Notes: generated by a model from the letters alone, not told the origin. Shown: positions 14,856-21,585, counted from the stretch's first letter. The stretch: DNA of 21,748 nucleotides from Pseudomonadota bacterium (GCA_023432995.1 JAEZES010000090.1:1-21748), one strand, 5' to 3'. A program made the numbers and translations.

Positions 14856-15719
14856 ATGAGCGTCCTGCTGCTGGCGACCGACTTCAGCCCGAGATCCGAC
14901 CGCGCCCTGCGGCGGGCGGTGCTGCTGGCGAGGGCCGGCGGGCACGAACTGCGAATCGTCGCGGTCCTCGAGGACGGGGCGGCCGCCGAGCCCGCGCTGG
15001 AGCGCGACCGGGCACTGGCCCTGCTCGGCGAAATGGAAACCTCGATCGTCGAACGAGACCGGATTCCGTGCAGCGTCGAGCTGCGGGCCGGGAACCCGCC
15101 CGAGCAACTGGCCCTTGCCGCGGAGGAGGCCGGCGCGTGTCTGATCGTCATCGGCCCGCACCGGCGCACGCTGATGCGCGACGCCTTCGGGTCGATCACC
15201 GCCGAACGGATCGTGCAGCGCAGCCCGGTGCCGGTGCTCGCCGCCAACGGCGTGCCCAGCGGAGACTACGGCCGCGCGCTGGTTCCGGTGTGCCTCGATG
15301 ACGTCTCGCGGCACACGGTCGCGGCGGTGCGCGACCTCGACCTGCTCGGAACGGCCGAGGTTACGCTGCTGCACGTGTTCGACCCGGAAGCGCGCGAGAT
15401 GATGAGCCGCGCGATGATGCTGGCCGACGAACGCCAGCAATACCTCGACGACTGCGCCGCCGGGGCCCGGGCCGAGCTGAAGGCGTTCGCGCAGGCTTCG
15501 GCGATGCCCGACGCCCGGCTGCTGGTCGAGGAAACGAGCGGCTTGGTCGCGGCCGACATCGATCGCGTGGCCTCGCGCTTCGCGGCGGACCTGATCGTCC
15601 TGTCGGCGAGCGACAAGAGCGTGGTCGCCAAGACCCTGCTCGGCAGCGTCACCGCCGACCTGCTGCGGCCGGGCAAGTTCGACGTGCTGGTCGTGCCGCG
15701 GCCCGCGTCGGGCGACTGA
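14856..15719 (+). CDS. Universal stress protein with two tandem Usp domains
   Basis: The 287-residue cytoplasmic protein contains two UspA-like domains, at residues about 1-135 and 145-285. Each begins with a beta strand (VLLLATDFSPRSDRAL; ALVPVCLDDVSRHTVAAV) and ends with a GS-containing helix and a PVPVLAA or FDVLVVP strand. The ATP-binding signature G-x2-G-x9-G-S/T is degenerate in both. In the first half the second Gly is Arg (GPHR) and the spacing is short. In the second half the first two Gly are Ser and Asp (SASD), but GS is kept. It may therefore not bind ATP. GAAGGGAG precedes ATG 14856. Its position after mrpG suggests a part in ion or pH stress, which is inference. Confidence 0.9.
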   Translation: MSVLLLATDFSPRSDRALRRAVLLARAGGHELRIVAVLEDGAAAEPALERDRALALLGEMETSIVERDRIPCSVELRAGNPPEQLALAAEEAGACLIVIGPHRRTLMRDAFGSITAERIVQRSPVPVLAANGVPSGDYGRALVPVCLDDVSRHTVAAVRDLDLLGTAEVTLLHVFDPEAREMMSRAMMLADERQQYLDDCAAGARAELKAFAQASAMPDARLLVEETSGLVAADIDRVASRFAADLIVLSASDKSVVAKTLLGSVTADLLRPGKFDVLVVPRPASGD

Positions 15720-15764
15720 CCCGCCGCGCACGAGGCGCCCCTCGGCCGGCGGTCACGCCGACGG

Positions 15765-15793
15765 TTGTGTTTCGGGCCGGTTTCGACTAGGGG
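15765..15793 (+). promoter_or_regulatory. Candidate rplK-rplA promoter
   Basis: TTGTGT (15765-15770) and TAGGGG (15788-15793) are spaced by 17 bp. They are followed by a GC-rich start region and a leader of about 115 nt before rplK. A promoter is required here because rplK is cut off from nusG. The -10 resembles those proposed for tRNA-Trp and the NDUFA12 gene. Confidence 0.45.
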
Positions 15794-15870
15794 CGCGCCT
15801 TCCCACAGCGACAGCACCGGGAATCCGCGCGGGAGGCGCCGTCAGTCGCCGCTTGCACCGCTTACCATGA

Positions 15871-15892
15871 GCCCCCGTCGAACACGGGAGGC
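15871..15892 (+). promoter_or_regulatory. Leader hairpin upstream of rplK, possible L1 autoregulatory site
   Basis: GCC-CCCGT (15871-15878), loop CGAAC, then ACGGG-A-GGC (15884-15892) forms an 8-bp helix with one bulged A, ending 23 bp before the GTG start. In many bacteria ribosomal protein L1 represses the rplK-rplA mRNA by binding a bulged leader helix that mimics its 23S site. The position fits; the match to the L1 site was not tested. Confidence 0.35.
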
Positions 15893-15915
15893 GACAGTGA
15901 GAAAGGAGGCCACTC

Positions 15916-16347
15916 GTGGCCAAGAAGATCGAAGGCTACATCAAGCTGCAGGTGCCCGCGGGCGCCGCCACCCCGTCACCGCCGATCGGGCCTGCGCTCG
16001 GCCAGCGTGGCGTCAACATCATGGAATTCTGCAAGGCCTTCAACGCCTCCACCCAGGAGATGGAGAAGGGCATGCCGATCCCGACGGTGATCACGGTCTA
16101 CGCCGACCGTTCGTTCACCTTCGTCACCAAGACGCCCCCGGCGAGCTTTCTGATCAAGAAGGCGGCCAACCTCAAGTCGGGCTCGAAGGAGCCGGGCAAG
16201 GTTACCGCCGGCAAGATCCAGCGCTCGAAGCTGAGCGAGATCGCCCAGCTGAAGATGGCCGACCTCAACGCCAACGACCTCGAGGCGGCGACCCGCATCA
16301 TCGAAGGCTCCGCCCGCGCGATGGGCCTCGAAGTGGTGGAGGGCTGA
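15916..16347 (+). CDS. rplK: 50S ribosomal protein L11
   Basis: L11 forms part of the GTPase-associated stalk base of the large subunit and binds 23S rRNA. The 143-residue product has the conserved start MAKKIEGYIKLQVPAGAATPSPPIGPALGQRGVNIMEFCKAFN, including the flexible Pro-rich N-terminal domain, and the C-terminal RNA-binding domain (KIQRSKLSEIAQLKMADLNANDLEAATRIIEGSARAMGLEVV). The start codon is GTG at 15916, supported by AAGGAGG at 15903-15909 and by exact alignment with the family start. rplA follows after 4 bp, with its ribosome site inside the end of rplK. Confidence 0.98.
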   Translation: MAKKIEGYIKLQVPAGAATPSPPIGPALGQRGVNIMEFCKAFNASTQEMEKGMPIPTVITVYADRSFTFVTKTPPASFLIKKAANLKSGSKEPGKVTAGKIQRSKLSEIAQLKMADLNANDLEAATRIIEGSARAMGLEVVEG

Positions 16348-16351
16348 CGCG

Positions 16352-17050
16352 ATGGCCAAGCTGACCAAGAAGCAGAAGCTGCTCGCCGAGAAGGTCGACG
16401 CCGACAAGCTGTACGGCTTCGACGAAGCGCTCGCGCTGCTCAAGGAAGTCGCCAGCAAGAAGTTCGACGAGACCGTCGAGGTGGCGATGAACCTCGGTGT
16501 CGATCCGCGCCACGCCGACCAGATGGTCCGCGGCATGGTCTCGCTCCCGAGCGGCACCGGCAAGGAAATGAAGGTCGCGGTGTTCGCCCGCGGCGACAAG
16601 GCCGAGGAAGCCGCCAAGGCCGGAGCCGACAAGGTCGGCGCCGAAGACCTGATGGAAGACATGCAGGCCGGCAACCTCGACTACGACCGCGTCATCGCCA
16701 CCCCCGACATGATGGGCGTGGTCGGCCGGCTCGGCAAGGTGCTCGGCCCCAAGGGCCTGATGCCGAACCCGAAGCTCGGCACGGTGACCCCGAACGTTGC
16801 CCAGGCGGTCAAGGACGCCAAGGGCGGCCAGGTCGAGTTCCGCGTCGAGAAGCAGGGCATCATCCACTCGGGGATCGGCAAGATCAGCTTCACCGAGGCG
16901 CAGCTGAAGGACAACTTCAAGGCGCTGACCGACGCGATCATCAAGGCCAAGCCGGCCGGCGCCAAGGGCAAGTACCTCAAGAAGGTCTCGCTGACCTCGT
17001 CGATGGGCCCGGGGCTCAAGATCGACGTGGCGGAAGTCGAGGGGGCCTAA
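16352..17050 (+). CDS. rplA: 50S ribosomal protein L1
   Basis: L1 forms the mobile L1 stalk at the E site and usually represses its own operon. The 232-residue product is of normal length and carries the two-domain pattern: SKKFDETVEVAMNLGVDPRHADQMVRG, GTGKEMKVAVFARGDKA, the signature LGKVLGPKGLMPNPKLGTVT at about residues 127-146, and VEFRVEKQGIIHSGIGK near 170. ATG 16352 lies 4 bp after rplK, with GGAGG in the end of rplK. Two strong hairpins follow at 17069 and 17102, so the unit ends here rather than running into rplJ-rplL. Confidence 0.98.
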   Translation: MAKLTKKQKLLAEKVDADKLYGFDEALALLKEVASKKFDETVEVAMNLGVDPRHADQMVRGMVSLPSGTGKEMKVAVFARGDKAEEAAKAGADKVGAEDLMEDMQAGNLDYDRVIATPDMMGVVGRLGKVLGPKGLMPNPKLGTVTPNVAQAVKDAKGGQVEFRVEKQGIIHSGIGKISFTEAQLKDNFKALTDAIIKAKPAGAKGKYLKKVSLTSSMGPGLKIDVAEVEGA

Positions 17051-17068
17051 GCCTCCTCGCCCGCGAGA

Positions 17069-17086
17069 CCCCCGCTTTCGCGGGGG
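17069..17086 (+). terminator. Hairpin after rplA, first of two
   Basis: CCCCCGC-TTTC-GCGGGGG is a perfect 7-bp stem just after the rplA stop. No T-tract follows directly. It probably stabilises the mRNA end or helps the stronger terminator 16 bp downstream. Confidence 0.55.
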
Positions 17087-17101
17087 CAGGGATCACCAAG
17101 G

Positions 17102-17138
17102 GGGCCGGCGGAGCGATCCGCCGGCCCTTTGCTTTTCT
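17102..17138 (+). terminator. Rho-independent terminator of the rplK-rplA operon
   Basis: A perfect 11-bp stem, GGGCCGGCGGA/TCCGCCGGCCC, with loop GCGA at 17102-17127 is followed by TTTGCTTTTCTT. This is the clearest intrinsic terminator in the window. Confidence 0.92.
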
Positions 17139-17174
17139 TCGATCAGCGGCCTGCGTCAGCCGCCGCGCCCGCTG

Positions 17175-17954
17175 TCAGTTTGCCACCAGCCACAATAGCT
17201 CCCGCGAGCTCGCCGCGTTCAGGCGGCGGTACGCCCGCTGCCGCAAGGTCAGGACCGACGTCTTGGCGATGCCGAGCTCGAGAGCAGTCGCCTCGACGCT
17301 CATGCCGAAGGCGGCGCGCGCGCAGACCTGTCGCTCGCGCTGCGTGAGCGAGGGATAGCGGCGCGAGAAGCGGTCCTCGAGGTGCTCGGGGGTGAGGGCA
17401 TTCTCGGCCGCGGCCCCGGGCCGGGCGAGCGGAAGCATGGGCAGCGCGAGCCGCGCCAGGCCGGCGAGCGCGTCGAGCTCGCCGTCGGAGAAGGGCCCCT
17501 GGCTGGCGTGGCGCGACACGTTCATGCCGCACCAGCCGGTCTTGCTCCGCTGGATGAGCGAGACCCGCTCGACGATCCCCGGCGTATCGAAGAAGCGCCG
17601 GCGGAAGCCGGCCGAAGCGATGTCCGAGGGGCGGATGCGCTGGACCGCGAGGTCGCCGACGGCCGGGGCCGCGCGATAGAGATCGCCGAGCGGGTCGAGC
17701 CGCTTGTAGCGCTGCGCGTAGGCCGCGAGCTGTTCGGCGATGTGCGGCTCGCAATGGTAGTAGCGCAAGTCGTCCTCGCCGCGACCGGTGGCCTCGAACA
17801 GGTAGAGGCGGCGCGCGCCCGCGGTCAGCGTCTCGACCCCATGGCGCAACGCCGCGCCGAACTCGTCGCTGCCGATCGCCCCGATGAGCGTCTGGTAGAC
17901 CGGTCCGACCGCGGTCGGCAGCCGCCAGTCCGTCACGCGCCATATGTCGGCCAT
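17175..17954 (-). CDS. LuxR-family helix-turn-helix transcriptional regulator
   Basis: The 259-residue product starts at ATG 17954, preceded by GGGAGAGG; the frame stays open upstream, across the divergent gene, but is not coding there. Residues about 202-257 are a LuxR/GerE DNA-binding domain (LTQRERQVCARAAFGMSVEATALELGIAKTSVLTLRQRAYRRL). The N-terminal 190 residues are not clearly an autoinducer or response-regulator receiver domain; they look like a GAF/PAS-like sensor, but I cannot assign it. It is divergent from the BKACE-MFS pair, and a 22-bp dyad lies between them. It is therefore most likely the local regulator, responding to the transported substrate or its product. Confidence 0.87.
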   Translation of the reverse strand: MADIWRVTDWRLPTAVGPVYQTLIGAIGSDEFGAALRHGVETLTAGARRLYLFEATGRGEDDLRYYHCEPHIAEQLAAYAQRYKRLDPLGDLYRAAPAVGDLAVQRIRPSDIASAGFRRRFFDTPGIVERVSLIQRSKTGWCGMNVSRHASQGPFSDGELDALAGLARLALPMLPLARPGAAAENALTPEHLEDRFSRRYPSLTQRERQVCARAAFGMSVEATALELGIAKTSVLTLRQRAYRRLNAASSRELLWLVAN

Positions 17955-17988
17955 GGGCCTCTCCCGCCGCTGCGTCTCGCCTTGTGCC

Positions 17989-18010
17989 CTGTCCTTCCGC
18001 GATAGGACAG
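17989..18010. promoter_or_regulatory. Perfect 7-bp inverted repeat between the LuxR and BKACE genes (candidate operator)
   Basis: CTGTCCT (17989-17995) and AGGACAG (18004-18010) are exact inverted copies 8 bp apart. They are centred 45 bp from the regulator start and 60 bp from the enzyme start. Size and the outer CTG...CAG resemble lux-box type sites bound by LuxR dimers. A weak promoter-like pair, TTGTGC at 17982 and TAGGAC at 18003, overlaps it. Confidence 0.5.
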
Positions 18011-18059
18011 ACCCGGCGTGCGATCCGCGCGAAACCGGCGGGAACAGGAGAGACAACTC

Positions 18060-18956
18060 ATGCTCGACGGCAACAAGGTGATGATCACCGTCGCCCTCAA
18101 CGGCGGGATGCAGCAGGATCGCGACGGCGCGATCGTGCCCAAGCAGCCCGACGAGATCGGCGAGGCGGCGGCGCGCTGCTGGGAGGCCGGGGCCTCGGTC
18201 GTGCACGTCCACGCGCGCGGGCCCGACGGCAAGAACAGCGGCGACCCGGCGATCTATGCCGAGATCATCCGCCAGATCCGCGCGCGCAGCCCGATCCTGA
18301 TCCAGACCACCAACGGCATCGGCGTGCGCCGCGATCCGGCGACCGGGCAGTTCATCTGGCCATCCGACAGCGAGCGCCTCGGCCTGCTCGAGATCGAGCC
18401 GCAGCAGGACCTGTTTGGCATCGCCGGCGGTTCGGCCGACTTCCACAACCCCGAGGGCGGCTATCCCGAAGAGACACCCTACGTGAACTCGCCGCAGCTG
18501 CTCAGGCGGACGATCGAGGCGGTCTATGCCAAGGGCTCGGCGCTCGAGTACGAGATCGTCGAGGCGAGTTCGCTGCACCGGCTGATGCGCTACGCCGAGG
18601 AAGGGCTGTTCGACCGCCATCGCAGCAACATCTGGCTGCTCCACGGCGGCGGGTTCGGGGCGACGCCGCCGATCGCGCGCAACGTGATCTTCAACATCGA
18701 CGAGGGCCAGCGGATGTTCCCGCAGGCGATCTGGGGAGTGACGGCGACCGGGCGCGACATGTTCCGCATCGTCACGCTCGGCCTCGCGATGGGCTGCGAC
18801 CTCGTCCGCGTCGGGTTCGAGGACGGAATCCACCTGCCCGACGGCACGGTCGCGCGCGACAATGCCGAAATGGTCCGCGCCGCGGCCTCGATCGCGGCGA
18901 TCTACGGGCTCGAGCCGGCAACGGTCGACGAGGCGCGCGCGCGGTTCGGCATATGA
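18060..18956 (+). CDS. BKACE family (DUF849) beta-keto acid cleavage enzyme
   Basis: BKACE enzymes are Zn2+-dependent and condense a beta-keto acid with acetyl-CoA, releasing acetoacetate and a new acyl-CoA; the model is Kce of lysine fermentation. The 298-residue TIM-barrel-type protein starts at ATG 18060, with AGGAGA upstream. It shows KVMITVALNGG, the metal-binding HVHARG (His49, His51), a TTNG segment, LHGGGFGA and the late VGFEDG, whose Glu254 is the likely third metal ligand. Length is normal. The specific substrate cannot be predicted without comparing specificity residues. The stop overlaps the MFS start (ATGA), so enzyme and transporter are coupled. Confidence 0.92.
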   Translation: MLDGNKVMITVALNGGMQQDRDGAIVPKQPDEIGEAAARCWEAGASVVHVHARGPDGKNSGDPAIYAEIIRQIRARSPILIQTTNGIGVRRDPATGQFIWPSDSERLGLLEIEPQQDLFGIAGGSADFHNPEGGYPEETPYVNSPQLLRRTIEAVYAKGSALEYEIVEASSLHRLMRYAEEGLFDRHRSNIWLLHGGGFGATPPIARNVIFNIDEGQRMFPQAIWGVTATGRDMFRIVTLGLAMGCDLVRVGFEDGIHLPDGTVARDNAEMVRAAASIAAIYGLEPATVDEARARFGI

Positions 18957-20173
18957 CCGCCCGCGCCGCCGCCGACCCGTCGGCCACGGGCGCGGTCGTC
19001 GTGTGCACGGCGATCTACTTCCTCGACGGTCTGATCCACACGATCCTCGGCCCGCTGGCGCCCGACATCGCCCGCTCGCTGTCGCTCGGCATGGCCGAAC
19101 TCGGGCCGATCTTCTCGTCGAACCTTGTCGGCCAGTGCATCGGCCTGGTCGTCTTCCCCGCGCTCGCGAGCCGTTTCGGCCACCGGCTCACGGTCACCCT
19201 GGCGGTGGTGGGGTTCGCCCTGGGACAGACCGCGAGCGCCCTGGCCGACAGCGGCAGCAGTCTCTTCGCCATCCGCCTCGTGACCGGAGTGTTCCTCGGC
19301 GGATGCCTGCCGAGCTGCCTCGCCATCGTGACCGCGCAGGCGCCGGAGAAACGGCGAGGGCTGTCGATCCTCGTGCTGTTCATGGGGTACGGCCTCGGCG
19401 CCGCTGTCGCGGGCATCGTCGCCGCCGGTTTCGCCGATCACGGCGGCTGGCGGGCCGCGATGGTGGCCGTCGGCGGACTGTCGTTGCTGTCCGCTGCCGC
19501 TGCCTGGGTGTGGCTTCGCGACGGGGGCTCGTCGGATGTCGAGGCAGCGCCGCAGGGGCCGTCCGATCGGCCGGCGGCGCTGCAGATCCTTTGCCCCGCC
19601 TACCTGGTCGGGACGATGATGCTGTGGCTGCTGTTCATCGTCATGCTGACGATCAGCTACTGCCTCAATTCCTGGCTGCCGGTCATGCTCGTCGAGGTCG
19701 GTCATGACGAAGCCTTCGCCGCGCTGTCGATCACGATCTTCGGCTTCGGCGGAGCGGTCGCCGCTCTCGGTGTGGGCGCGTTGATCGATCGCTTCGGGGC
19801 GATGCCCGTGCTGATCACGTTCCTCGCGGCAGCGGCCGCGTTTCTGTTCGCGGCCGGGCAGGTCCTGGCCACCGCGCCGGCGGCAACGCTGGCCGTGCTG
19901 CTCGGCGCGGCCGGGTTCTTTAGCCTCGGGGCCTACGGGGGCGTGAATGTCGTGCTCGCCGGCTTCTATCCCGACGCGCTGCGCGCCACCGGAATAGGCT
20001 GGGCCAAGAGCGTCGGCCGCCTCGGCACCGTGATCGCGCCGATCGTCATCGGCTTCGCCCTGTCGGCGGGCCTGTCGAGCACGCTCGTGATGTCGCTGTT
20101 CGCCATCCCCGCCGTGCTCGCGATCATGGCGCTCGTCACGATCTCGCGGACGCGGGCCTGGCGCGCGGCATAG
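18953..20173 (+). CDS. MFS transporter, possibly aromatic/organic acid:H+ symporter type
   Basis: The 406-residue inner-membrane protein has about 12 membrane helices and the MFS A-motif region (ALASRFGHRLT, about residues 73-83) and its second-half counterpart (GALIDRFGAMPVL). The first helix carries DGLIHTILGPLAPDI, reminiscent of the DGFD motif of the AAHS acid symporters, and GYGLGAAVAG lies in helix 5. Subfamily assignment is tentative. ATG 18953 overlaps the BKACE stop, so it probably imports the substrate, or exports the product, of that enzyme. A loop of about 20 residues near residue 200 separates the two six-helix halves. Confidence 0.88.
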   Translation: MTARAAADPSATGAVVVCTAIYFLDGLIHTILGPLAPDIARSLSLGMAELGPIFSSNLVGQCIGLVVFPALASRFGHRLTVTLAVVGFALGQTASALADSGSSLFAIRLVTGVFLGGCLPSCLAIVTAQAPEKRRGLSILVLFMGYGLGAAVAGIVAAGFADHGGWRAAMVAVGGLSLLSAAAAWVWLRDGGSSDVEAAPQGPSDRPAALQILCPAYLVGTMMLWLLFIVMLTISYCLNSWLPVMLVEVGHDEAFAALSITIFGFGGAVAALGVGALIDRFGAMPVLITFLAAAAAFLFAAGQVLATAPAATLAVLLGAAGFFSLGAYGGVNVVLAGFYPDALRATGIGWAKSVGRLGTVIAPIVIGFALSAGLSSTLVMSLFAIPAVLAIMALVTISRTRAWRAA

Positions 20174-20273
20174 CGCGGCCCACTTATCCGCAGGCCACTC
20201 TTGCTGCGCGGAAAGCCTGGCGCGTTCGTGCGTTCCAGCGGAGACGTCCGACTGGAGCCACGGAGAACCGCTC

Positions 20274-20690
20274 GTGCTGAATATCCTTGATAGCGCCGCC
20301 GACGTGCTGGCGCTCGAAGTGTCCGGCAAGATCGTCGGCAGCGATCTCGATGCGATCATGGACGCGCTCGACCGCGCGATGGCGGATCACGACAAGGTCC
20401 ACGTGTTCGTCGAGACGCGGTCGATCGACGGCCTCGAGCTGTCGGGGCTGCCGGGCTACGTCGCCCGCGCGCTGCCGCTGTTCGGCAAGCTTGGCCGCTT
20501 CGGCCGCGTCGCGGTGGTGGCCGACCAGGCCTGGGTCCGCGCCGGCAGCCGGCGCGAGAGCGCGATGCTGCCGAACATCAGCTATCGCGTCTACCTGCCC
20601 GACGAGCGCGACGAGGCGCTGGCCTGGGTCAGGGGAGCGGGGTCGCAGGCCGCGGGCGGCGACCCGCAGGCCCAGCCGCCGGGGGGCTAG
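20274..20690 (+). CDS. SpoIIAA-like (STAS-fold) protein
   Basis: The 138-residue cytoplasmic protein fits the SpoIIAA-like family: strand LALEVSGKIVGSDLDAIMDAL, strand KVHVFVETRSIDGLE, then RVAVVADQAWVRAG and the ending YRVYLPDERDEALAWVRG. The fold resembles anti-sigma antagonists, but these bacterial stand-alone versions may bind small hydrophobic ligands; no phosphorylatable Ser in the SpoIIAA position is evident. The start is GTG 20274, with GGAG upstream. The last 15 or so residues are Gly/Pro/Ala-rich. Its TAG stop shares CTAG with the stop of the convergent 64-aa gene. Confidence 0.82.
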   Translation: MLNILDSAADVLALEVSGKIVGSDLDAIMDALDRAMADHDKVHVFVETRSIDGLELSGLPGYVARALPLFGKLGRFGRVAVVADQAWVRAGSRRESAMLPNISYRVYLPDERDEALAWVRGAGSQAAGGDPQAQPPGG

Positions 20691-20881
20691 CCCGCGTCGG
20701 GCTCGCGCGCCCCGAGCTTCTGGTCGATGTAGAGCTCGGCGCTGACCACGTCGCGAAAGCTGCGCAGCAGGTTCCCGCGGTCCCATACGTCGTAGCGCCG
20801 GCGTCCGAGCAGCCCGCCGCGGCGGGCGATGATCAGGTGCCGGCGGTAGGGACGCCACTCGGCGCACTCCACGGCGATCAC
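20687..20881 (-). CDS. Hypothetical 64-residue protein coupled to the Rnk-like gene
   Basis: I do not recognise this family. The product is basic and rich in Arg, with aromatic residues spaced as in a small beta sheet (HLIIARRGGLLGRRRYDVWDRGNLLRSF) and a final helix (RDVVSAELYIDQKLG). It has no membrane segment. GTG at 20881 overlaps the TGA of the upstream gene (GTGA), a typical coupled arrangement, which is the best argument that it is real. It ends at a CTAG shared with the convergent STAS-like gene. It may work with the Rnk-like protein, but nothing in the sequence shows how. Confidence 0.6.
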   Translation of the reverse strand: MIAVECAEWRPYRRHLIIARRGGLLGRRRYDVWDRGNLLRSFRDVVSAELYIDQKLGAREPDAG

Positions 20882-21294
20882 TCGTCGGGGCCCGGCTGGA
20901 CGACGTCGACGAGGCGCAGCCGCCGCGAGGCGCCGAGCCGGTTGGGCCAGTCGATGCGGTCGCCGCGTCGCAGCCCGATCAGCGCCGCGCCGACCGGGGT
21001 CAGCACCGACAGGCGATTGCTCTCGATGTCCGCGTCGCGCGGGTAGACGAGGTGGACGCGATGCTCCTCGCCGGTGTCCTCGTCGACGAACACCACCTCG
21101 GACTTCATCGTGACGACGTCGGCGGGCAGGCTGGCCCGGTCGCAGAACTCGGCGCGCGCCAGCTCCTCGAGCAGGAGCGCGGCCGACATCTGCGACTTGC
21201 CGCGGGCGGCCCAGGCGAGCTCGTAGAGCGTGTCGGCCTCGGCCTCGGATAGGATGACGGGCGGTCGTTCCACGGCCGCGTGTTGGACTTGCAT
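20878..21294 (-). CDS. rnk: Rnk-like regulator of nucleoside diphosphate kinase (GreA/GreB C-terminal domain)
   Basis: Rnk proteins bind RNA polymerase near the secondary channel like Gre factors but lack the long cleavage coiled coil; Rnk was named for its effect on nucleoside diphosphate kinase levels. The 138-residue product has a short N-terminal helical part (RPPVILSEAEADTLYEL, about residues 10-26). The FKBP-like Gre C-terminal domain follows, with VVTMKSEVVFVDEDTGEEHRVHLVYP, DADIESNRLSVLTPVGAALIGLRRGD and a final LRLVDVVQP. Length matches the family (about 136). ATG 21294 is the clear start. It overlaps the 64-aa gene downstream. Confidence 0.9.
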   Translation of the reverse strand: MQVQHAAVERPPVILSEAEADTLYELAWAARGKSQMSAALLLEELARAEFCDRASLPADVVTMKSEVVFVDEDTGEEHRVHLVYPRDADIESNRLSVLTPVGAALIGLRRGDRIDWPNRLGASRRLRLVDVVQPGPDE

Positions 21295-21353
21295 GCTCGA
21301 ATCCTCGGGAAACGGATCCGCCGCGCGGACCGTGAAGTGTTTCTGCCTGGAGA

Positions 21354-21393
21354 CCCCGAGCTCTGCGGAGGGTGAGTGAAAGCGAGCCCGGGG
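21354..21393. repeat. Hairpin between the possible 43-aa ORF and the Rnk-like gene
   Basis: CCCCGAGCTC (21354-21363) pairs with GAGCCCGGGG (21384-21393) with one A-C mismatch across a 20-nt loop. It starts exactly at the stop of the small - strand ORF. There is no T-tract, so terminator activity is doubtful. Confidence 0.4.
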
Positions 21394-21525
21394 CTAGGTG
21401 CCTGCGAGCAGCTGGCCGCCGTGGTATCGGAAACGGACGGGTGCGGTGTGCATGGTATCGATGATGGGCACGAACCCGGCGAAGTCAAGCGTACGGCGCT
21501 CGCCCGCCGGCAGCTTGCCCCGCAC
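21394..21525 (-). CDS. Possible small ORF of 43 residues
   Basis: A - strand frame from GTG 21525 to TAG 21394-21396 encodes 43 residues with a protein-like look (GERRTLDFAGFVPIIDTMHTA, then PVRFRYHGGQLLAGT). Its third codon positions are mostly G or C, as in real genes of this window. The only other start is the internal ATG at 21454, which would give 19 residues. The frame stays open upstream without a usable start. The ribosome site (GGCAGG, close to the start) is mediocre. It could be a genuine small gene ahead of the Rnk-like gene, a fragment of a decayed gene, or chance. I do not recognise it. Confidence 0.33.
   Translation of the reverse strand: MRGKLPAGERRTLDFAGFVPIIDTMHTAPVRFRYHGGQLLAGT
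21461..21488 (-). promoter_or_regulatory. Candidate promoter for the Rnk-like gene
   Basis: On the - strand TTGACT (21488-21483) is followed after 16 bp by CATCAT (21466-21461); the hexamers match the consensus at 5 and 4 of 6 positions. It lies within the possible 43-aa ORF and would give a leader of about 160 nt before ATG 21294, including the hairpin at 21354-21393. Confidence 0.28.
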
Positions 21526-21585
21526 CGACCTGCCATCTTGGAAAGCTTGGCCGCCTCGCGCGTTGGTCGCGGGAAAGGAAGGATC

